Notes under the pieces: model-generated
Databases searched by the model: none
What the model saw: only the letters and a program-made list of their open reading frames with translations
What the model was told of the DNA's origin: nothing
Position numbers and translations under genes: made by a program
Shown: one piece after another, positions 25,819-36,462 of the stretch
How positions within the stretch are numbered: the first letter of the stretch is position 1
Layout of the letters: every line of letters begins with the position of its first letter
Source: Alphaproteobacteria bacterium
Lineage (GTDB): Bacteria; Pseudomonadota; Alphaproteobacteria; Rhizobiales; GCA-2746425
Assembly (NCBI GenBank): GCA_024743215.1
Contig: JANSWZ010000002.1
Span: 496,001 to 560,000 of the forward strand
Length of the DNA: 64,000 nt
Direction: 5' to 3'

Positions 25819-26982
25819 ATGAAAAACTATCTTTTCACAAGTGAATCCGTGTCCGAGGGCCATCCCGACAAAGTCTGCGATCGCATTTCTGATGAGATCG
25901 TTGATGCTTATCTGGGAGCTTACGACCAATCCCGCGTGGCAGTGGAAACACTTGCGACCACGAATAAAGTTGTCATTGCTGGAGAATCGCGCGGCCCGGA
26001 AGACGTCAACAGCGAGATGATGTCAGCGCTCGCGCGCGAGGCAATCCGCGATATTGGCTATGAGCAGGACGGATTTCACTGGGAATCCTGCAACATTGAG
26101 GTTCTGGTCCACAAGCAGTCTGATCATATTGCCCAAGGCGTCGACGCCGGGGACAATAAGGAAGAAGGTGCAGGCGATCAGGGCATCATGTTCGGCTATG
26201 CCTGCACTGAAACACCCGATTTGATGCCAGCGCCCATCTACTATTCCCACCGGGTTCTGCAAAACCTGGCTCATGCACGCAAAAGCGGCGCTGCTTCGGT
26301 GTTGGGACCAGATGCAAAGACTCAGATTACACTGGCCTATGAAGATCACCGTCCGGTCCGCGCAACTTCTCTGGTTCTCTCGACCCAGCATCTGGACGAA
26401 AGCCTGTCATCACAGGATGTGCGTGGCATTGTGGAGCCCTACATCCGCGACACGCTGCCAGATGGCTGGATTACCGATGCAACCGAATGGCATGTGAACC
26501 CGACGGGTAAATTCGTTATTGGTGGTCCCGATGGTGATTGTGGACTGACAGGTCGCAAGATCATCGTCGATACCTATGGCGGTGCAGCTCCCCATGGTGG
26601 CGGCGCATTCTCCGGCAAGGATCCCACAAAAGTTGACCGTTCGGCGGCCTATGCTGCACGCTATCTGGCAAAAAATGTGGTCGCGGCTGGTATGGCCGAA
26701 CGCTGCACCTTGCAAGTGGCCTACGCCATCGGCGTCTCCCATCCGCTGTCACTTTACGTCAATTTGCACAATACCGGCGAAGTGGATGAACAAAAGCTGG
26801 CAGATGTCCTGCGTGAATTAATGGATTTGACACCACGTGGCATTCGCGAACATCTGGCCCTCAACCGCCCGATCTACGCCCGGTCTGCTGCCTATGGTCA
26901 CTTTGGCCGCACACCGGACAGCGATGGGGGCTTCTCCTGGGAGCAGACTAATCTCGTGGACGCATTGAAATCTGCCTTTTGA
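25819..26982 (+). CDS. metK: S-adenosylmethionine synthetase
   Basis: Makes SAM from methionine and ATP. Motifs seen: [17 protein letters not shown] near residues 9-25, [12 protein letters not shown] near 118-129, and [16 protein letters not shown] near 258-273. The 387-residue length is normal. It is followed after seven bases by trmB, a SAM-using enzyme, in the order found across Rhizobiales. Confidence 0.98.
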   Translation: MKNYLFTSESVSEGHPDKVCDRISDEIVDAYLGAYDQSRVAVETLATTNKVVIAGESRGPEDVNSEMMSALAREAIRDIGYEQDGFHWESCNIEVLVHKQSDHIAQGVDAGDNKEEGAGDQGIMFGYACTETPDLMPAPIYYSHRVLQNLAHARKSGAASVLGPDAKTQITLAYEDHRPVRATSLVLSTQHLDESLSSQDVRGIVEPYIRDTLPDGWITDATEWHVNPTGKFVIGGPDGDCGLTGRKIIVDTYGGAAPHGGGAFSGKDPTKVDRSAAYAARYLAKNVVAAGMAERCTLQVAYAIGVSHPLSLYVNLHNTGEVDEQKLADVLRELMDLTPRGIREHLALNRPIYARSAAYGHFGRTPDSDGGFSWEQTNLVDALKSAF

Positions 26983-26989
26983 TATCCAA

Positions 26990-27688
26990 ATGACCCGCCG
27001 GACAAAGAAGAGTGACTTTATTGGGCGGCGTAAAACCAAGCCGCTCAAGCCCGGCCCTGCTGCGCTGGTCAAAAATCTGCTGCCTGACTTGAGGCTTGAT
27101 ACGTCTCAGCCAGCGCCAGATGATCTTCGACTTCTCTTCAATGAAGTCGAAGACGTCTGTCTGGAAATCGGTTTTGGCGGTGGCAAACATCTTGTGCACC
27201 GCGCCGCATCCAATACAGAGACCGGTTTCATCGGGGTGGAACCCTTTATCAATGGACTGGCCCAGGCTCTCATGCAGGTGAAAGCTGCTCAACTCACCAA
27301 TATCCGCTTCCATGATGATGATGCAGGTGCGTTGCTTGACTGGTTACCGGCAGCATCCATTGAGCGTGTGTTTCTGCTCTATCCTGACCCCTGGCCCAAA
27401 TTCAAACATTGGAAACGGCGTTTTGTATCGCCGCGCAATCTGGATCGCATTGCACGGGTGCTAAAGCCCGGCGGGCTGTTTCTGTTTGCCAGCGACATTG
27501 AGCACTATGTTGGCTGGACGCTTGAGCACTGCCACAAGCATGCTGCTTTTTCATGGACCGCGACACGCTCTGACGACTGGATCAGCACGGAAGGTGGCGC
27601 ATTTTCTGACTGGCCTGGAACCCGTTATGAGGCCAAGGCGCAGGAGGCTGGGCGCCTTCCCACATATCTGACTTTTCAACGGATTTGA
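26990..27688 (+). CDS. trmB: tRNA (guanine-N7-)-methyltransferase
   Basis: Forms m7G46 in tRNA. The Rossmann SAM site is [15 protein letters not shown] near residues 60-74 and the family motif [16 protein letters not shown] lies near 130-145. The 232-residue length is normal. It is probably co-transcribed with metK. Confidence 0.96.
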   Translation: MTRRTKKSDFIGRRKTKPLKPGPAALVKNLLPDLRLDTSQPAPDDLRLLFNEVEDVCLEIGFGGGKHLVHRAASNTETGFIGVEPFINGLAQALMQVKAAQLTNIRFHDDDAGALLDWLPAASIERVFLLYPDPWPKFKHWKRRFVSPRNLDRIARVLKPGGLFLFASDIEHYVGWTLEHCHKHAAFSWTATRSDDWISTEGGAFSDWPGTRYEAKAQEAGRLPTYLTFQRI

Positions 27689-27751
27689 CGAAAGAAGTCC
27701 TGCGGCACAAAAACCTTTGCTGATATCATTAGCCGGTGCTAATTAGCGCCC

Positions 27752-29569
27752 ATGACAACACCTATCGAAACCATCAGAAATTTCTCAATCGTTGCCCATA
27801 TCGATCACGGCAAATCGACCCTTGCTGACCGGCTGATTCAGCTCACCGGCGGGTTGGAAAATCGTGAGATGAAGGCGCAAGTTCTCGACAGTATGGATAT
27901 TGAGCGCGAGCGCGGTATTACCATCAAGGCGCAGACAGTTCGGCTGACATACAAGGCTGACGATGGCATCACCTACATCCTCAATTTGATTGATACACCA
28001 GGGCATGTGGATTTTGGCTACGAAGTCAGTCGTTCACTGGCTGCGTGCGAAGGCTCGCTTCTGGTCGTTGATGCCAGTCAGGGCGTGGAAGCGCAAACGC
28101 TGGCCAATGTCTATCAGGCGATTGAAAATGACCATGAAATCGTTCCCGTACTCAACAAGGTCGATCTGCCGGCAGCAGATGTAGATCGGGTCAAAGAGCA
28201 GATTGAAGAAGTCATCGGCCTTGATGCTTCTGACGCCATCGAGATTTCCGCCAAAACGGGTATGGGTATCGACAAGGTTCTGGAAGCCATTGTCAAACGT
28301 CTGCCCTCACCAGCAAAGGGCAAGCTTGCAGGCAATCCGGATGCCACACTGAAAGCCATGCTGGTGGACAGTTATTATGACGCCTATCTGGGCGTTATCG
28401 TGCTTGTGCGTATTGTCGATGGTAAGCTGAAAAAGGGCCAGAAGATCCGAATGATGGGCACAGGTGCTGCCTATGATGTGGACCGTGTGGGCGTATTCAC
28501 GCCCAAGCTGGTGACTGTGGATGAGTTGGGCCCAGGCGAAATCGGGTTTCTGACAGCATCCATCAAGGAAGTTGCTGATACCCGCGTTGGCGACACGATT
28601 ACGGAAGAGCGCCGACCAACCGCAAAAGCACTTGATGGCTTCAAGCCTGCTCAGCCGGTGGTTTTCTGTGGCCTGTTTCCGATTGATGCCGGCGACTTTG
28701 AAGACCTTCGGGCGGCCATGGGTAAACTGCGCCTGAATGATGCCAGTTTCTCCTTCGAGATGGAAACTTCGGCAGCGCTCGGATTTGGCTTTCGTTGCGG
28801 CTTTCTTGGCCTGTTGCATCTTGAAATCATTCAGGAGCGTCTTGAGCGCGAATTCAATCTGGACCTCATCGCAACCGCGCCAAGCGTGGTGTATGAGCTG
28901 ACCATGATTGATGGCACGGAAACCCATTTGCACAATCCGGCAGATTTACCGGATGTCATGAAGATTGAAGAAATTCGAGAACCATGGATTCATGCCACAA
29001 TCATGACGCCCGACGAGCATCTCGGCCCTATTCTGAAACTCTGTCAGGATCGTCGCGGAATACAGACTGATCTGTCCTATGTGGGCAGTCGTGCCATGGT
29101 TCAATATGATCTGCCCCTTAACGAGGTGGTGTTTGATTTCTATGATCGGCTGAAATCCATCTCCAAGGGCTATGCCAGCTTTGATTATCAGATCACCGAT
29201 TATCGCGCAGGCGATCTGGTCAAACTGTCCCTGTTGGTGAATGCAGAGCCGGTTGATGCTCTGGCCATGCTGGTTCACCGAACGCAGTCTGAACGACGCG
29301 GCCGCGATATGTGCGAGACACTGAAAGAGCTGATCCCGCGCCACATGTTCAAGATTCCCATTCAAGCGGCTATCGGCGGCAAAATCATCGCCCGTGAGAC
29401 AATTGCCGCCCTGCGCAAAGATGTCACCGCCAAATGCTATGGCGGCGATGTGACCCGAAAACGCAAGCTGCTGGAGAAGCAGAAAGCGGGTAAGAAGAAA
29501 ATGCGCCAGTTCGGAAAAGTGGATATTCCACAAGATGCGTTCATCGCTGCACTCAAGATGGGCGACTGA
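27752..29569 (+). CDS. lepA: Elongation factor 4 (LepA)
   Basis: Ribosome-associated GTPase that back-translocates or remodels stalled ribosomes. G1 [10 protein letters not shown], switch region [13 protein letters not shown]3 DTPGHVDF and G4 NKVDLP are all present near the N-terminus, and the C-terminus carries the LepA-specific [15 protein letters not shown]. The 605-residue length is normal. A small palindrome, GCTAATTAGC, sits just before the start, and a strong terminator follows the stop. Confidence 0.98.
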   Translation: MTTPIETIRNFSIVAHIDHGKSTLADRLIQLTGGLENREMKAQVLDSMDIERERGITIKAQTVRLTYKADDGITYILNLIDTPGHVDFGYEVSRSLAACEGSLLVVDASQGVEAQTLANVYQAIENDHEIVPVLNKVDLPAADVDRVKEQIEEVIGLDASDAIEISAKTGMGIDKVLEAIVKRLPSPAKGKLAGNPDATLKAMLVDSYYDAYLGVIVLVRIVDGKLKKGQKIRMMGTGAAYDVDRVGVFTPKLVTVDELGPGEIGFLTASIKEVADTRVGDTITEERRPTAKALDGFKPAQPVVFCGLFPIDAGDFEDLRAAMGKLRLNDASFSFEMETSAALGFGFRCGFLGLLHLEIIQERLEREFNLDLIATAPSVVYELTMIDGTETHLHNPADLPDVMKIEEIREPWIHATIMTPDEHLGPILKLCQDRRGIQTDLSYVGSRAMVQYDLPLNEVVFDFYDRLKSISKGYASFDYQITDYRAGDLVKLSLLVNAEPVDALAMLVHRTQSERRGRDMCETLKELIPRHMFKIPIQAAIGGKIIARETIAALRKDVTAKCYGGDVTRKRKLLEKQKAGKKKMRQFGKVDIPQDAFIAALKMGD

Positions 29570-29578
29570 CACCACACT

Positions 29579-29607
29579 CTGATCTCCGGGCCAAACCCGG
29601 AGATCAG
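29579..29607 (+). terminator. Intrinsic terminator after lepA
   Basis: CTGATCTCCGGG (29579-29590) pairs perfectly over 12 bp with CCCGGAGATCAG (29596-29607) around CCAAA, followed by TATTTTC. It starts ten bases after the lepA stop. Confidence 0.85.
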
Positions 29608-29791
29608 TATTTTCAGGCCCAAAATCCGCAAAAACCAGCCATTTTGACACTTTTACTGCGCTGTATTGTCGCAGTACGAGGTTGATAAATTGCCGTCGTC
29701 AGTTTGCGCCATATAACAAGTTATAGTGTTGCATTTCGCGACGTGGTTTGGCGCAACCAGGATGAGACCATTGGACTTTACGAAAGAAGAA

Positions 29792-30334
29792 ATGACCTTG
29801 AACAAGCAGTCACTCGGCAATCTGTTGCTGGTGGATGATGATACAATTTTTACAAGCCGCATTGCCCGCGCGCTTGAAGGTAATGGCTTCTCCGTAAAAC
29901 CGCTCGAAACCATGGCGCTAGCCATGGCAAGCATCGAGAAGAATGCGCCCCATTTTGCAGTGATCGACATCAGACTGCCAGACGGCAATGGTCTGGATTT
30001 GGTTGAACGGCTGCTTACGGTGAACGCAGAGGCCCGGGTCATCATCCTTACCGGATATGGTAACATCGCCACTGCAGTTGCAGCGATAAAGATGGGCGCT
30101 TTTGACTACCTGGAAAAACCGGCCACGGCAGAGCAACTGTTCGACACGCTGACCAGAACCCAAGATCAGAAGCCACAACCACCCGCAAACCCAATGTCTG
30201 CGGATAGGGTGCGCTGGGAACATATTCAGCGCATATTTGAAACCTGCGACAGGAACGTGTCGGAAACTGCACGCCGACTGTCGATGCACCGCCGCACGCT
30301 GCAACGCATTCTGGCAAAGCGCGCGCCGCGCTGA
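29792..30334 (+). CDS. actR: ActR/RegA/PrrA-type response regulator
   Basis: Two-component regulator of the RegA group that controls redox and acid responses in alphaproteobacteria. The receiver begins NLLLVDDDTIF and carries the phospho-acceptor Asp in AVIDIRLPDGNG near residue 57. The C-terminal Fis-type helix-turn-helix is NVSETARRLSMHRRTLQRIL, almost invariant in this family. ATG 29792 gives 180 residues, the usual size; upstream in-frame starts at 29726 and 29762 exist. The partner kinase ActS/RegB is not in this window, although it is often adjacent. Confidence 0.9.
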   Translation: MTLNKQSLGNLLLVDDDTIFTSRIARALEGNGFSVKPLETMALAMASIEKNAPHFAVIDIRLPDGNGLDLVERLLTVNAEARVIILTGYGNIATAVAAIKMGAFDYLEKPATAEQLFDTLTRTQDQKPQPPANPMSADRVRWEHIQRIFETCDRNVSETARRLSMHRRTLQRILAKRAPR

Positions 30335-30340
30335 TTTTCG

Positions 30341-30823
30341 CTAGATTCCGCTCAGCCCCGGATCATTGAGGTGATGAAGCCGGTTTGCGGCCAACGTCGC
30401 AAATCGTAACATTACCGCCTTGCGACGGGCCGCAGACAAACGATGCTCCGGCGCATCACGCAGAATATCTGCACCAAATGAATCCGCCATAATCAGACCC
30501 TGCTCTGCGGGAAACAAATCTGCGGGAACCTCTTCATGGCTGGCAAAAAACATGCGGTCGCAATAATCCTTGTAGTCCGGCCATTTATTGTCAGACTTAA
30601 AGTCTGCCACTGAGGACTTGATCTCGATAATCCAGAAATCACCCTTGGGTGACAACGCCATGAGATCGGCCCTGCGGCCGGAGGCAAGCGTTAATTCGCT
30701 CAAGACCGAGAAACGCTGGGTGAACAGCATACGCCCAACACCGCGCTGTATCATCAGCGCAGTCTCACTTTGGCGGCCATCGGCAAGTTGCCGTGCCAGC
30801 GAATCTTCTCCCCGGACAAGCAT
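30341..30823 (-). CDS. mmcB: MmcB-family DNA repair protein
   Basis: A 160-residue PD-(D/E)xK-like protein. The putative nuclease core is GRRADLMALSPKGDFWIIEIKSS near residues 49-71, with Asp, Glu and Lys in the expected order. MmcB is SOS-linked in Caulobacter. It is convergent with actR, six bases apart, as in other Rhizobiales. I saw no LexA box (GTTC repeats) just upstream, so regulation is open. Confidence 0.85.
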   Translation of the reverse strand: MLVRGEDSLARQLADGRQSETALMIQRGVGRMLFTQRFSVLSELTLASGRRADLMALSPKGDFWIIEIKSSVADFKSDNKWPDYKDYCDRMFFASHEEVPADLFPAEQGLIMADSFGADILRDAPEHRLSAARRKAVMLRFATLAANRLHHLNDPGLSGI

Positions 30824-30841
30824 CTGCCAAGTCTAAGTCAG

Positions 30842-32890
30842 CTAGGCTGCGCTTTGAAGACCCCGTTTTTCCAGCAATGCGTCAATGGCAGGCATACGGC
30901 CCCGGAACCGGGTGTACAACTCCGCTGGATCAGCACTGTTTCCCGCGCTGTAAATGTGCTGCTTCAGCTTGCTCGCCAATTCAGGATCAAAGGCATCACC
31001 GGTCTCCTCAAACGCAACAAAAGCATCTGCATCCATCACTTCTGACCACAGATAGGAATAATACCCCGATGAGTAGCCATCGCCGGAAAACACATGCATG
31101 AAATGCGGACTGGCGTGGCGCATGGTGATCTGTTTCGGCATGCCGATATCGGCCAATGTCCTGGCCTGGAATGCCAATGGGTCCTTTGCAGCTTCCGGCG
31201 CATTCAAATGCATTTCCAGATCGACCAGAGCTGATGACACATATTCAACCGTGGCAAACCCCTGGTTGAAGGTGCTGGCTGCAAGCAGCCGTTCCATCAA
31301 ATCCTGCGGCAGGGGCTCACCTGTCCGGGCGTGGATGGCGTATTTGGTCAGAATTTCCGGTGTCGTCAGCCAATGCTCAAACAGCTGGCTCGGCAGTTCT
31401 ACGAAGTCGCGGGCAACACTGGTGCCTGATACAAGTGGATAGGTGACGTCTGACAGAAGACCATGAAGCGCGTGTCCAAATTCATGAAACAAAGTGTGTG
31501 CATCATCAAAAGTCAAAAGGCTAGGTTCGCCAGCCGGGGCCTTGGCGAAATTCATGACGTTGACAATGATCGGACGAATATCACCAGCCAGCTTCTCTTG
31601 TGACCTGAACGCACTCATCCAGGCCCCAGAGCGTTTAGAGGCGCGCGCAAAGTAATCACCCAGGAAAAGGCCGACATGGTGACCTGCAGCATCCTTCACC
31701 TCCCAGGCCCGTACGTCCGGGTGATACAATTCCAGATCAGTCACTTCCCGGAACCAGACACCAAACAGGCGATTGGCTGCGGCAAAGGCCGCTTCAATCA
31801 TTTTTTCCAGTTGGAAATAGGGTTTGATTTCAGACTCATCCAGCGCATGGTCCCGCATGCGCAGCTTCTCTGAAAAGTAGCGCCAGTCCCACGGTGCTAT
31901 TTCTGAATTGTCTCCCAGATCGCGCGCAAGTTCCGACAGGGATTGCGCCTCACGTTCCGCACGACTTTTTGCAGGCGCCCAGACATTTTCCAGAAGCTCG
32001 CGAACAGCCTCTGGCGTTTTCGCCATCTGATTGTCCAATTTGAAATGGGCAAATCCGTCAAAACCCAACAGCTTGGCGCGTTCATCACGCAAGGTCAGAG
32101 TTTCGGTGATGATGTCCCTATTGTCGTTCTCATCACCGTTTTCACCGCGGGCGATCCACGCCTTGAAGGCGGCTTCCCGCAAGTCGCGACGGCTGGAAAA
32201 TTGCAGAAAAGGCTCAATCAGAGAACGCGACAGCGTAATGACATGCTTGCCTTCATGCCCGCGCTCCTCGGCCGCAGAACGGGCAGCAGACACCAGAAAA
32301 TCGGGCAGTCCCGCAAGATCGGACTCATCGTCCAGAACCAGTTGAAACGCCTTTTCATCTGCCAGAACATTTTGCGAGAATTGCGTCCCCAGTTCTGACA
32401 GTCGTGCAGAAATTTCTGCCATGCGCTCACGTGCATCCCCGGACAGGGCTGCGCCGGCACGCACAAAATTCTCATAATATTTGGTCAGGACCCGGCTTTG
32501 TTCGGTGTCCAGATCAAGACTGTCAATTTGCTCGAACAAGGTCTTGATGCGCGCGAACAGTTTTGCATTCATGACTGTTGCGCTGGAGTGCCGTGACAGT
32601 TTGGGAGCAATCTCGCGTTCGATTTTCTGCAGTTCATCATTTGTATTTGAACCGGACAGATTGAAGAAAGTGCTGGCAACCTTGCTCAGATCATCACCGG
32701 ACCCTTCCAATGCACCAATCGTATTGTCAAAGCTCGGCGCGTCCGGATTTTCCGCTATGGCGTCAATCTCTGCCCGGTTGGTGGCCATGGATTTTTCAAA
32801 ACCGTCGCTGAAATGCGCCATTTCAATGCGATTAAAAGGAGGGATCTCGAAAGGCGTTGTCCATTTGGCGAGAAGCGGATTGTCGGACAT
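30842..32890 (-). CDS. M3-family zinc metallopeptidase (oligopeptidase A/Dcp-like)
   Basis: Cytosolic oligopeptidase. The zinc motif FHEFGHALHGLLSD is near residue 470, followed by the family stretch SGTSVARDFVELPSQLFEHW. ATG 32890 has AGGAAC six bases upstream and gives MSDNPLLAKW, typical of the family; the frame is open to 32920. At 682 residues it is close to PrlC and Dcp. It is followed by mmcB after 18 bases. Confidence 0.93.
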   Translation of the reverse strand: MSDNPLLAKWTTPFEIPPFNRIEMAHFSDGFEKSMATNRAEIDAIAENPDAPSFDNTIGALEGSGDDLSKVASTFFNLSGSNTNDELQKIEREIAPKLSRHSSATVMNAKLFARIKTLFEQIDSLDLDTEQSRVLTKYYENFVRAGAALSGDARERMAEISARLSELGTQFSQNVLADEKAFQLVLDDESDLAGLPDFLVSAARSAAEERGHEGKHVITLSRSLIEPFLQFSSRRDLREAAFKAWIARGENGDENDNRDIITETLTLRDERAKLLGFDGFAHFKLDNQMAKTPEAVRELLENVWAPAKSRAEREAQSLSELARDLGDNSEIAPWDWRYFSEKLRMRDHALDESEIKPYFQLEKMIEAAFAAANRLFGVWFREVTDLELYHPDVRAWEVKDAAGHHVGLFLGDYFARASKRSGAWMSAFRSQEKLAGDIRPIIVNVMNFAKAPAGEPSLLTFDDAHTLFHEFGHALHGLLSDVTYPLVSGTSVARDFVELPSQLFEHWLTTPEILTKYAIHARTGEPLPQDLMERLLAASTFNQGFATVEYVSSALVDLEMHLNAPEAAKDPLAFQARTLADIGMPKQITMRHASPHFMHVFSGDGYSSGYYSYLWSEVMDADAFVAFEETGDAFDPELASKLKQHIYSAGNSADPAELYTRFRGRMPAIDALLEKRGLQSAA

Positions 32891-32926
32891 GTTTTGTTCC
32901 TGAAACTGTTGAAGTATCAATGTAGG

Positions 32927-34132
32927 TCAGGCGTTGGCCTGTGCAAGGAATTCTACAGCGCCCTGCCCGGCACGGCGACCTGACGCAAGCGCAGCCTGCA
33001 ACAGGTAACCACCTGTAGGCGCGTCGAAATTGAGCATCTCACCGGCTGCAAAGAGGCCGGGCTGCCCGGAGAACATAAAATTCTCCGTAAGGTCATTTTC
33101 ACTGATGCCCCCAGCGGTTGATATGGCGCGCTCCAATCCCTGAAAACCATCGACCCTGAGCGGCAATTGTTTGATGCGGGATGCAAGGTTTTCCAGGTCT
33201 TTTGGCAACGGCCCTGACTCATGCAACAAAGCGCGCTCGGCTGGGGAGAGTTTCAACGCGCGACGCAGCCGGTTGGCAACAGACTGTTTCGCCGGCACGT
33301 GTGACAAGCGGTCCAAAATGGCTTTGTGTGACAATGCCGGGCGCAGATCCATATGGATCGTCGTCAATCCCTGAGCCAGCGACTGTCGCAGGCGCGCGCT
33401 GAGCGCATAAACAGCGGTGCCCTCAAGTCCGTAACGGGTAATCAGGGCCTCTCCGGCGACTTTTGTGCCATCAAGATGCAGACGAATTGCCTTTAACGGC
33501 GCACCTGCAAAGCCGGATTTGATGAAATCCGTCCAACCAATGTTGATGCCCATATTGGAGGGCAGCATTGGCTCGATCTGTGCCAAGGCTCCAAGATGAT
33601 CTGCCCAGGCACCATCGCTGCCAAGGCGGGGCCAGCTTGCACCACCCATGGCAAACACTGTGGCGGCACTTGGGACAGCAATCTGCTCACCATTTTCATT
33701 TTGCATCAGCAACGCGCCGCTGCCGTCAAACCCTACCCATACATGCCGCGTCAGCAGCCTGACATTCTGACTCTCCAACCGGCGCAGCCAAGCGCGCAGA
33801 AGCGGAGACGTTTTGAAGCTGTGTGGGAAAATCTTGCCGCTGGACCCTGTGAAAGCCGGCTCACCCAGACCGGCCATCCAATTTACAACGGCATCTGGCG
33901 GGAATGCATCAATTGCATCGCGCAAAGCCGGGGATGCGTGAAAGTAAGCATCTTTCAGCGCCTCCACGGACCCGGAATGGGTGATGTTCAAGCCACCCAG
34001 ACCAGCCATGAGAAATTTTCGCGCCGGACTGGGCATTTTTTCGTAAATAGTGACCTGATGGCCGGCGGTAGCCAAGACCTCGGCGGCCATCAATCCGGCA
34101 GGGCCTGCGCCAATAATGGCAATCCCGGGCAC
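32927..34132 (-). CDS. Flavoprotein, TIGR03862/BaiN (HI0933) family
   Basis: FAD-dependent oxidoreductase of unknown substrate. The Rossmann dinucleotide site is IAIIGAGPAGLMAAEVLA near residues 4-21, followed by MPSPARKFLMAGLGGLNITH, the family marker. The C-terminus has FAAGEMLNFDAPTGGYLLQ, also typical. The 401-residue length fits. It lies between DUF2333 (six-base gap) and the M3 peptidase on the same strand, so may share their transcript. Confidence 0.88.
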   Translation of the reverse strand: MPGIAIIGAGPAGLMAAEVLATAGHQVTIYEKMPSPARKFLMAGLGGLNITHSGSVEALKDAYFHASPALRDAIDAFPPDAVVNWMAGLGEPAFTGSSGKIFPHSFKTSPLLRAWLRRLESQNVRLLTRHVWVGFDGSGALLMQNENGEQIAVPSAATVFAMGGASWPRLGSDGAWADHLGALAQIEPMLPSNMGINIGWTDFIKSGFAGAPLKAIRLHLDGTKVAGEALITRYGLEGTAVYALSARLRQSLAQGLTTIHMDLRPALSHKAILDRLSHVPAKQSVANRLRRALKLSPAERALLHESGPLPKDLENLASRIKQLPLRVDGFQGLERAISTAGGISENDLTENFMFSGQPGLFAAGEMLNFDAPTGGYLLQAALASGRRAGQGAVEFLAQANA

Positions 34133-34137
34133 GCGGT

Positions 34138-35271
34138 CTAGCGATCAAGAATTGAGCGTAGTTCAACCAGATTGGACCGAACGCGCAAAATGTAGAAGCC
34201 GATGGTGGTCAAATGGGTTGGCATCAGCCAGCCATCTTCCTTGCCGTTGGACACAATAAAGGGATTCAGATTGATAGCGCTCAGAGTCTGAGCCTCCATC
34301 TCGGTCCATAAGGTGCCCAGCCCGCGAGAATCAATAATATCTGAAAAGTCGGCGCGGGCGCCTTTCAAGATGCCGTAATAGGCATAAAGCTGTCCTTTTG
34401 CATTCCAGAAAATATCATCGGCACGGGTGTCAAACCAACCGGCATTGTAGGCTTCCGCACGCGTCTTGAGACTTGCAGAGGTTGAACCGATATCATTGGC
34501 AATGCGGTCGATGAACTGCATCAGATTATCGGCCCGGGCGTCAAATGTGGCGTCGCAGGCAATCAGATCATCCTGATAGGCTTGCAAAGACTTGATGCCA
34601 TTGCGGTAATAGGTCTGGCTTCTGGTAGTGGGACCAAAAGGCTGGTCGCCGAACGGGTTGATGAACCATGTATATTGATTGAATTGCAGCGATCCACGTG
34701 CTGACTTCAAATTTGGATCAATCTGCGACGTGCCACGAACCCGCCCCAGCCGATCAGACATTTCAATGGCGGTACGGCCAATGGCCTGATGAATGCCGCG
34801 CTGGAATGCCGCCTTGTTGTCCATAATCCAGGTACGATCCCAGTCGATACCAAAGAAGCCAAGCTTGTAGAGCGGATTGCTGGACATCCAATTGTTGGTA
34901 TTGACGTTGAAATCAATCAGATAGCTTACCGCATCAAGGGTATAGGAACGGCCGCAGGTCAATGTCGTGTCGCTTGCGCCCTCCACTGTAACCTGATCTC
35001 CGGCCGGAACCGAGTTTGTGCTCGTTGCAAAATTGTCCGGGTAGGCTGTGTCATAGCCCCGGATCCAGGCTGCATTCCAGATCAGAAGCGCATAGCCAAT
35101 CAGAATAGGGAACACAAACAGACCCAGCGCAATACGAATCCAGAGCTTGCGCCGCATGACGAATTGATGGGCGGAACGAAACGGCCACAAAAATGCCAGC
35201 CACAAGCCTTTGGCCAATGCCACAAGACTGGCGATCAAGCCTTTAAACCCTTCAATCAATGGGTCCAGCAT
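34138..35271 (-). CDS. DUF2333-family membrane-anchored protein
   Basis: A 377-residue protein with one strong membrane segment near residues 48-70 (ALGLFVFPILIGYALLIW) and a large predicted periplasmic domain. It is conserved in alphaproteobacteria as DUF2333, with no known function. It is the first gene of the minus-strand run DUF2333-flavoprotein-M3 peptidase-mmcB. Confidence 0.75.
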   Translation of the reverse strand: MLDPLIEGFKGLIASLVALAKGLWLAFLWPFRSAHQFVMRRKLWIRIALGLFVFPILIGYALLIWNAAWIRGYDTAYPDNFATSTNSVPAGDQVTVEGASDTTLTCGRSYTLDAVSYLIDFNVNTNNWMSSNPLYKLGFFGIDWDRTWIMDNKAAFQRGIHQAIGRTAIEMSDRLGRVRGTSQIDPNLKSARGSLQFNQYTWFINPFGDQPFGPTTRSQTYYRNGIKSLQAYQDDLIACDATFDARADNLMQFIDRIANDIGSTSASLKTRAEAYNAGWFDTRADDIFWNAKGQLYAYYGILKGARADFSDIIDSRGLGTLWTEMEAQTLSAINLNPFIVSNGKEDGWLMPTHLTTIGFYILRVRSNLVELRSILDR

Positions 35272-35577
35272 CAGTCTGTCTTCCTTTTTCGATCAATGGC
35301 AAAGCCATGTGCGGCTTACTTACAGCTTCCGCATATATGGGTGTCGTTGAAGACATAGGATTTTTGCCAGAGATACACAAGAAAAGCCAACAAGCCCCCG
35401 CACCATTCCTTCCAGCGCAGATAGGATTGACTATAAGTTCACAGATTTAAACATAGTCGATCAAAAATGACGATTTATCGGTATTCCTGATCGTAAAAAG
35501 CGCAAAATGACTGAATCAGGCGTGCGAAATCAGTTTTGTATTGCGTCAGTTTCTGTCAAATTCCAAGGAGTTTGTTT
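35272..35577. other. Divergent intergenic region, no gene seen
   Basis: About 306 AT-rich bases between DUF2333 (minus) and the AraC gene (plus). It must contain both promoters, but only weak elements are visible, for example TTGACT at 35427. The ribosome binding site AAGGAG for the AraC gene is at 35565-35570. No RNA gene or strong palindrome is evident. Confidence 0.5.
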
Positions 35578-36462
35578 TTGAATGCCCATCACATGTATGA
35601 AAAACCCAACGCCGTCATTGACGAAAACCTTCTGAAACCGAGCGGGCCCGGCACGCATTTGCGGCAGAGCAGGCGCGCCTGCTTTCATAATATAATAAGC
35701 CCCATTCCGGCAATCGTCTGGATAACAAGCGGCACAAAGCGGGTTTCTGGTGCTTGCGCCAAGCGTGACATCCCATGCGGATCTTTAACATTGCTACCAG
35801 AACACCAACCAATCACGGTCGAGAATATTCCTCATGGCAACAAACCCTATGAGGCACAGGTTCTAACCATTGAGCGCAGAATTTTTGAAGCCGCCTATGA
35901 GCGGCTGATCGTTTCGGAAGAGGCACGCAAGCAAACCTTCCAGAGCGTGATGGTGAAAGACCAGATTGAAGAGGCTTTTCTGAGCGCGCGTCTGGCACTT
36001 GCCCAGCGCCACACTCTACCTGACGGCATTGTGCAAAACCGCTGCGAGGAGTTAATCCTGTGGTTGGCAGACAGTGGAGTGTTTCTGTCTTGGCCAACGG
36101 CCATTTCCTTTGCTGATCGTATCCGAAGTCTGGTGGCCGCCGATCCCGGGCGCAGATGGACATCCGCGGACGCCGGGCATGCCCTGTCACTGAGTGAAGC
36201 AAGTTTGCGCCGCAAATTGCGTGCAGAAGGGAATTCCTTCAAAGTGATTCTGCTGGAAATCCGAATGCTCATCGCGCTGTCGCTGCTTCAAACCACAAGC
36301 CACAAGGTTGCAACGATTGCGGAACAGGTGGGCTATCAATCCCAGTCGAGATTTTCCCATCGTTTCAAACAAAGGTTCGGACTAAATCCAGGCCTGTTGC
36401 GCCAACCCATTTCGACAACACCGATCCACAGCAGATCTTTAACCAAGGAACCCCAATCATGA
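35578..36462 (+). CDS. AraC-family transcriptional regulator
   Basis: A 294-residue regulator. The C-terminal double helix-turn-helix includes SLSEASLRRKLRAEGNSFK and VATIAEQVGYQSQSRFSHRF, the classic AraC signature. The N-terminal part is not a recognised sensor domain but could be a divergent cupin-like fold. TTG 35578 was chosen for the AAGGAG seven bases upstream; an upstream ATG at 35536 lacks one. It overlaps the cupin gene by four bases. Confidence 0.85.
   Translation: MNAHHMYEKPNAVIDENLLKPSGPGTHLRQSRRACFHNIISPIPAIVWITSGTKRVSGACAKRDIPCGSLTLLPEHQPITVENIPHGNKPYEAQVLTIERRIFEAAYERLIVSEEARKQTFQSVMVKDQIEEAFLSARLALAQRHTLPDGIVQNRCEELILWLADSGVFLSWPTAISFADRIRSLVAADPGRRWTSADAGHALSLSEASLRRKLRAEGNSFKVILLEIRMLIALSLLQTTSHKVATIAEQVGYQSQSRFSHRFKQRFGLNPGLLRQPISTTPIHSRSLTKEPQS

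Noticed and set aside
30700-30845. LexA box for mmcB
   Set aside because: No GTTC direct repeat with seven-base spacing was seen near the start.
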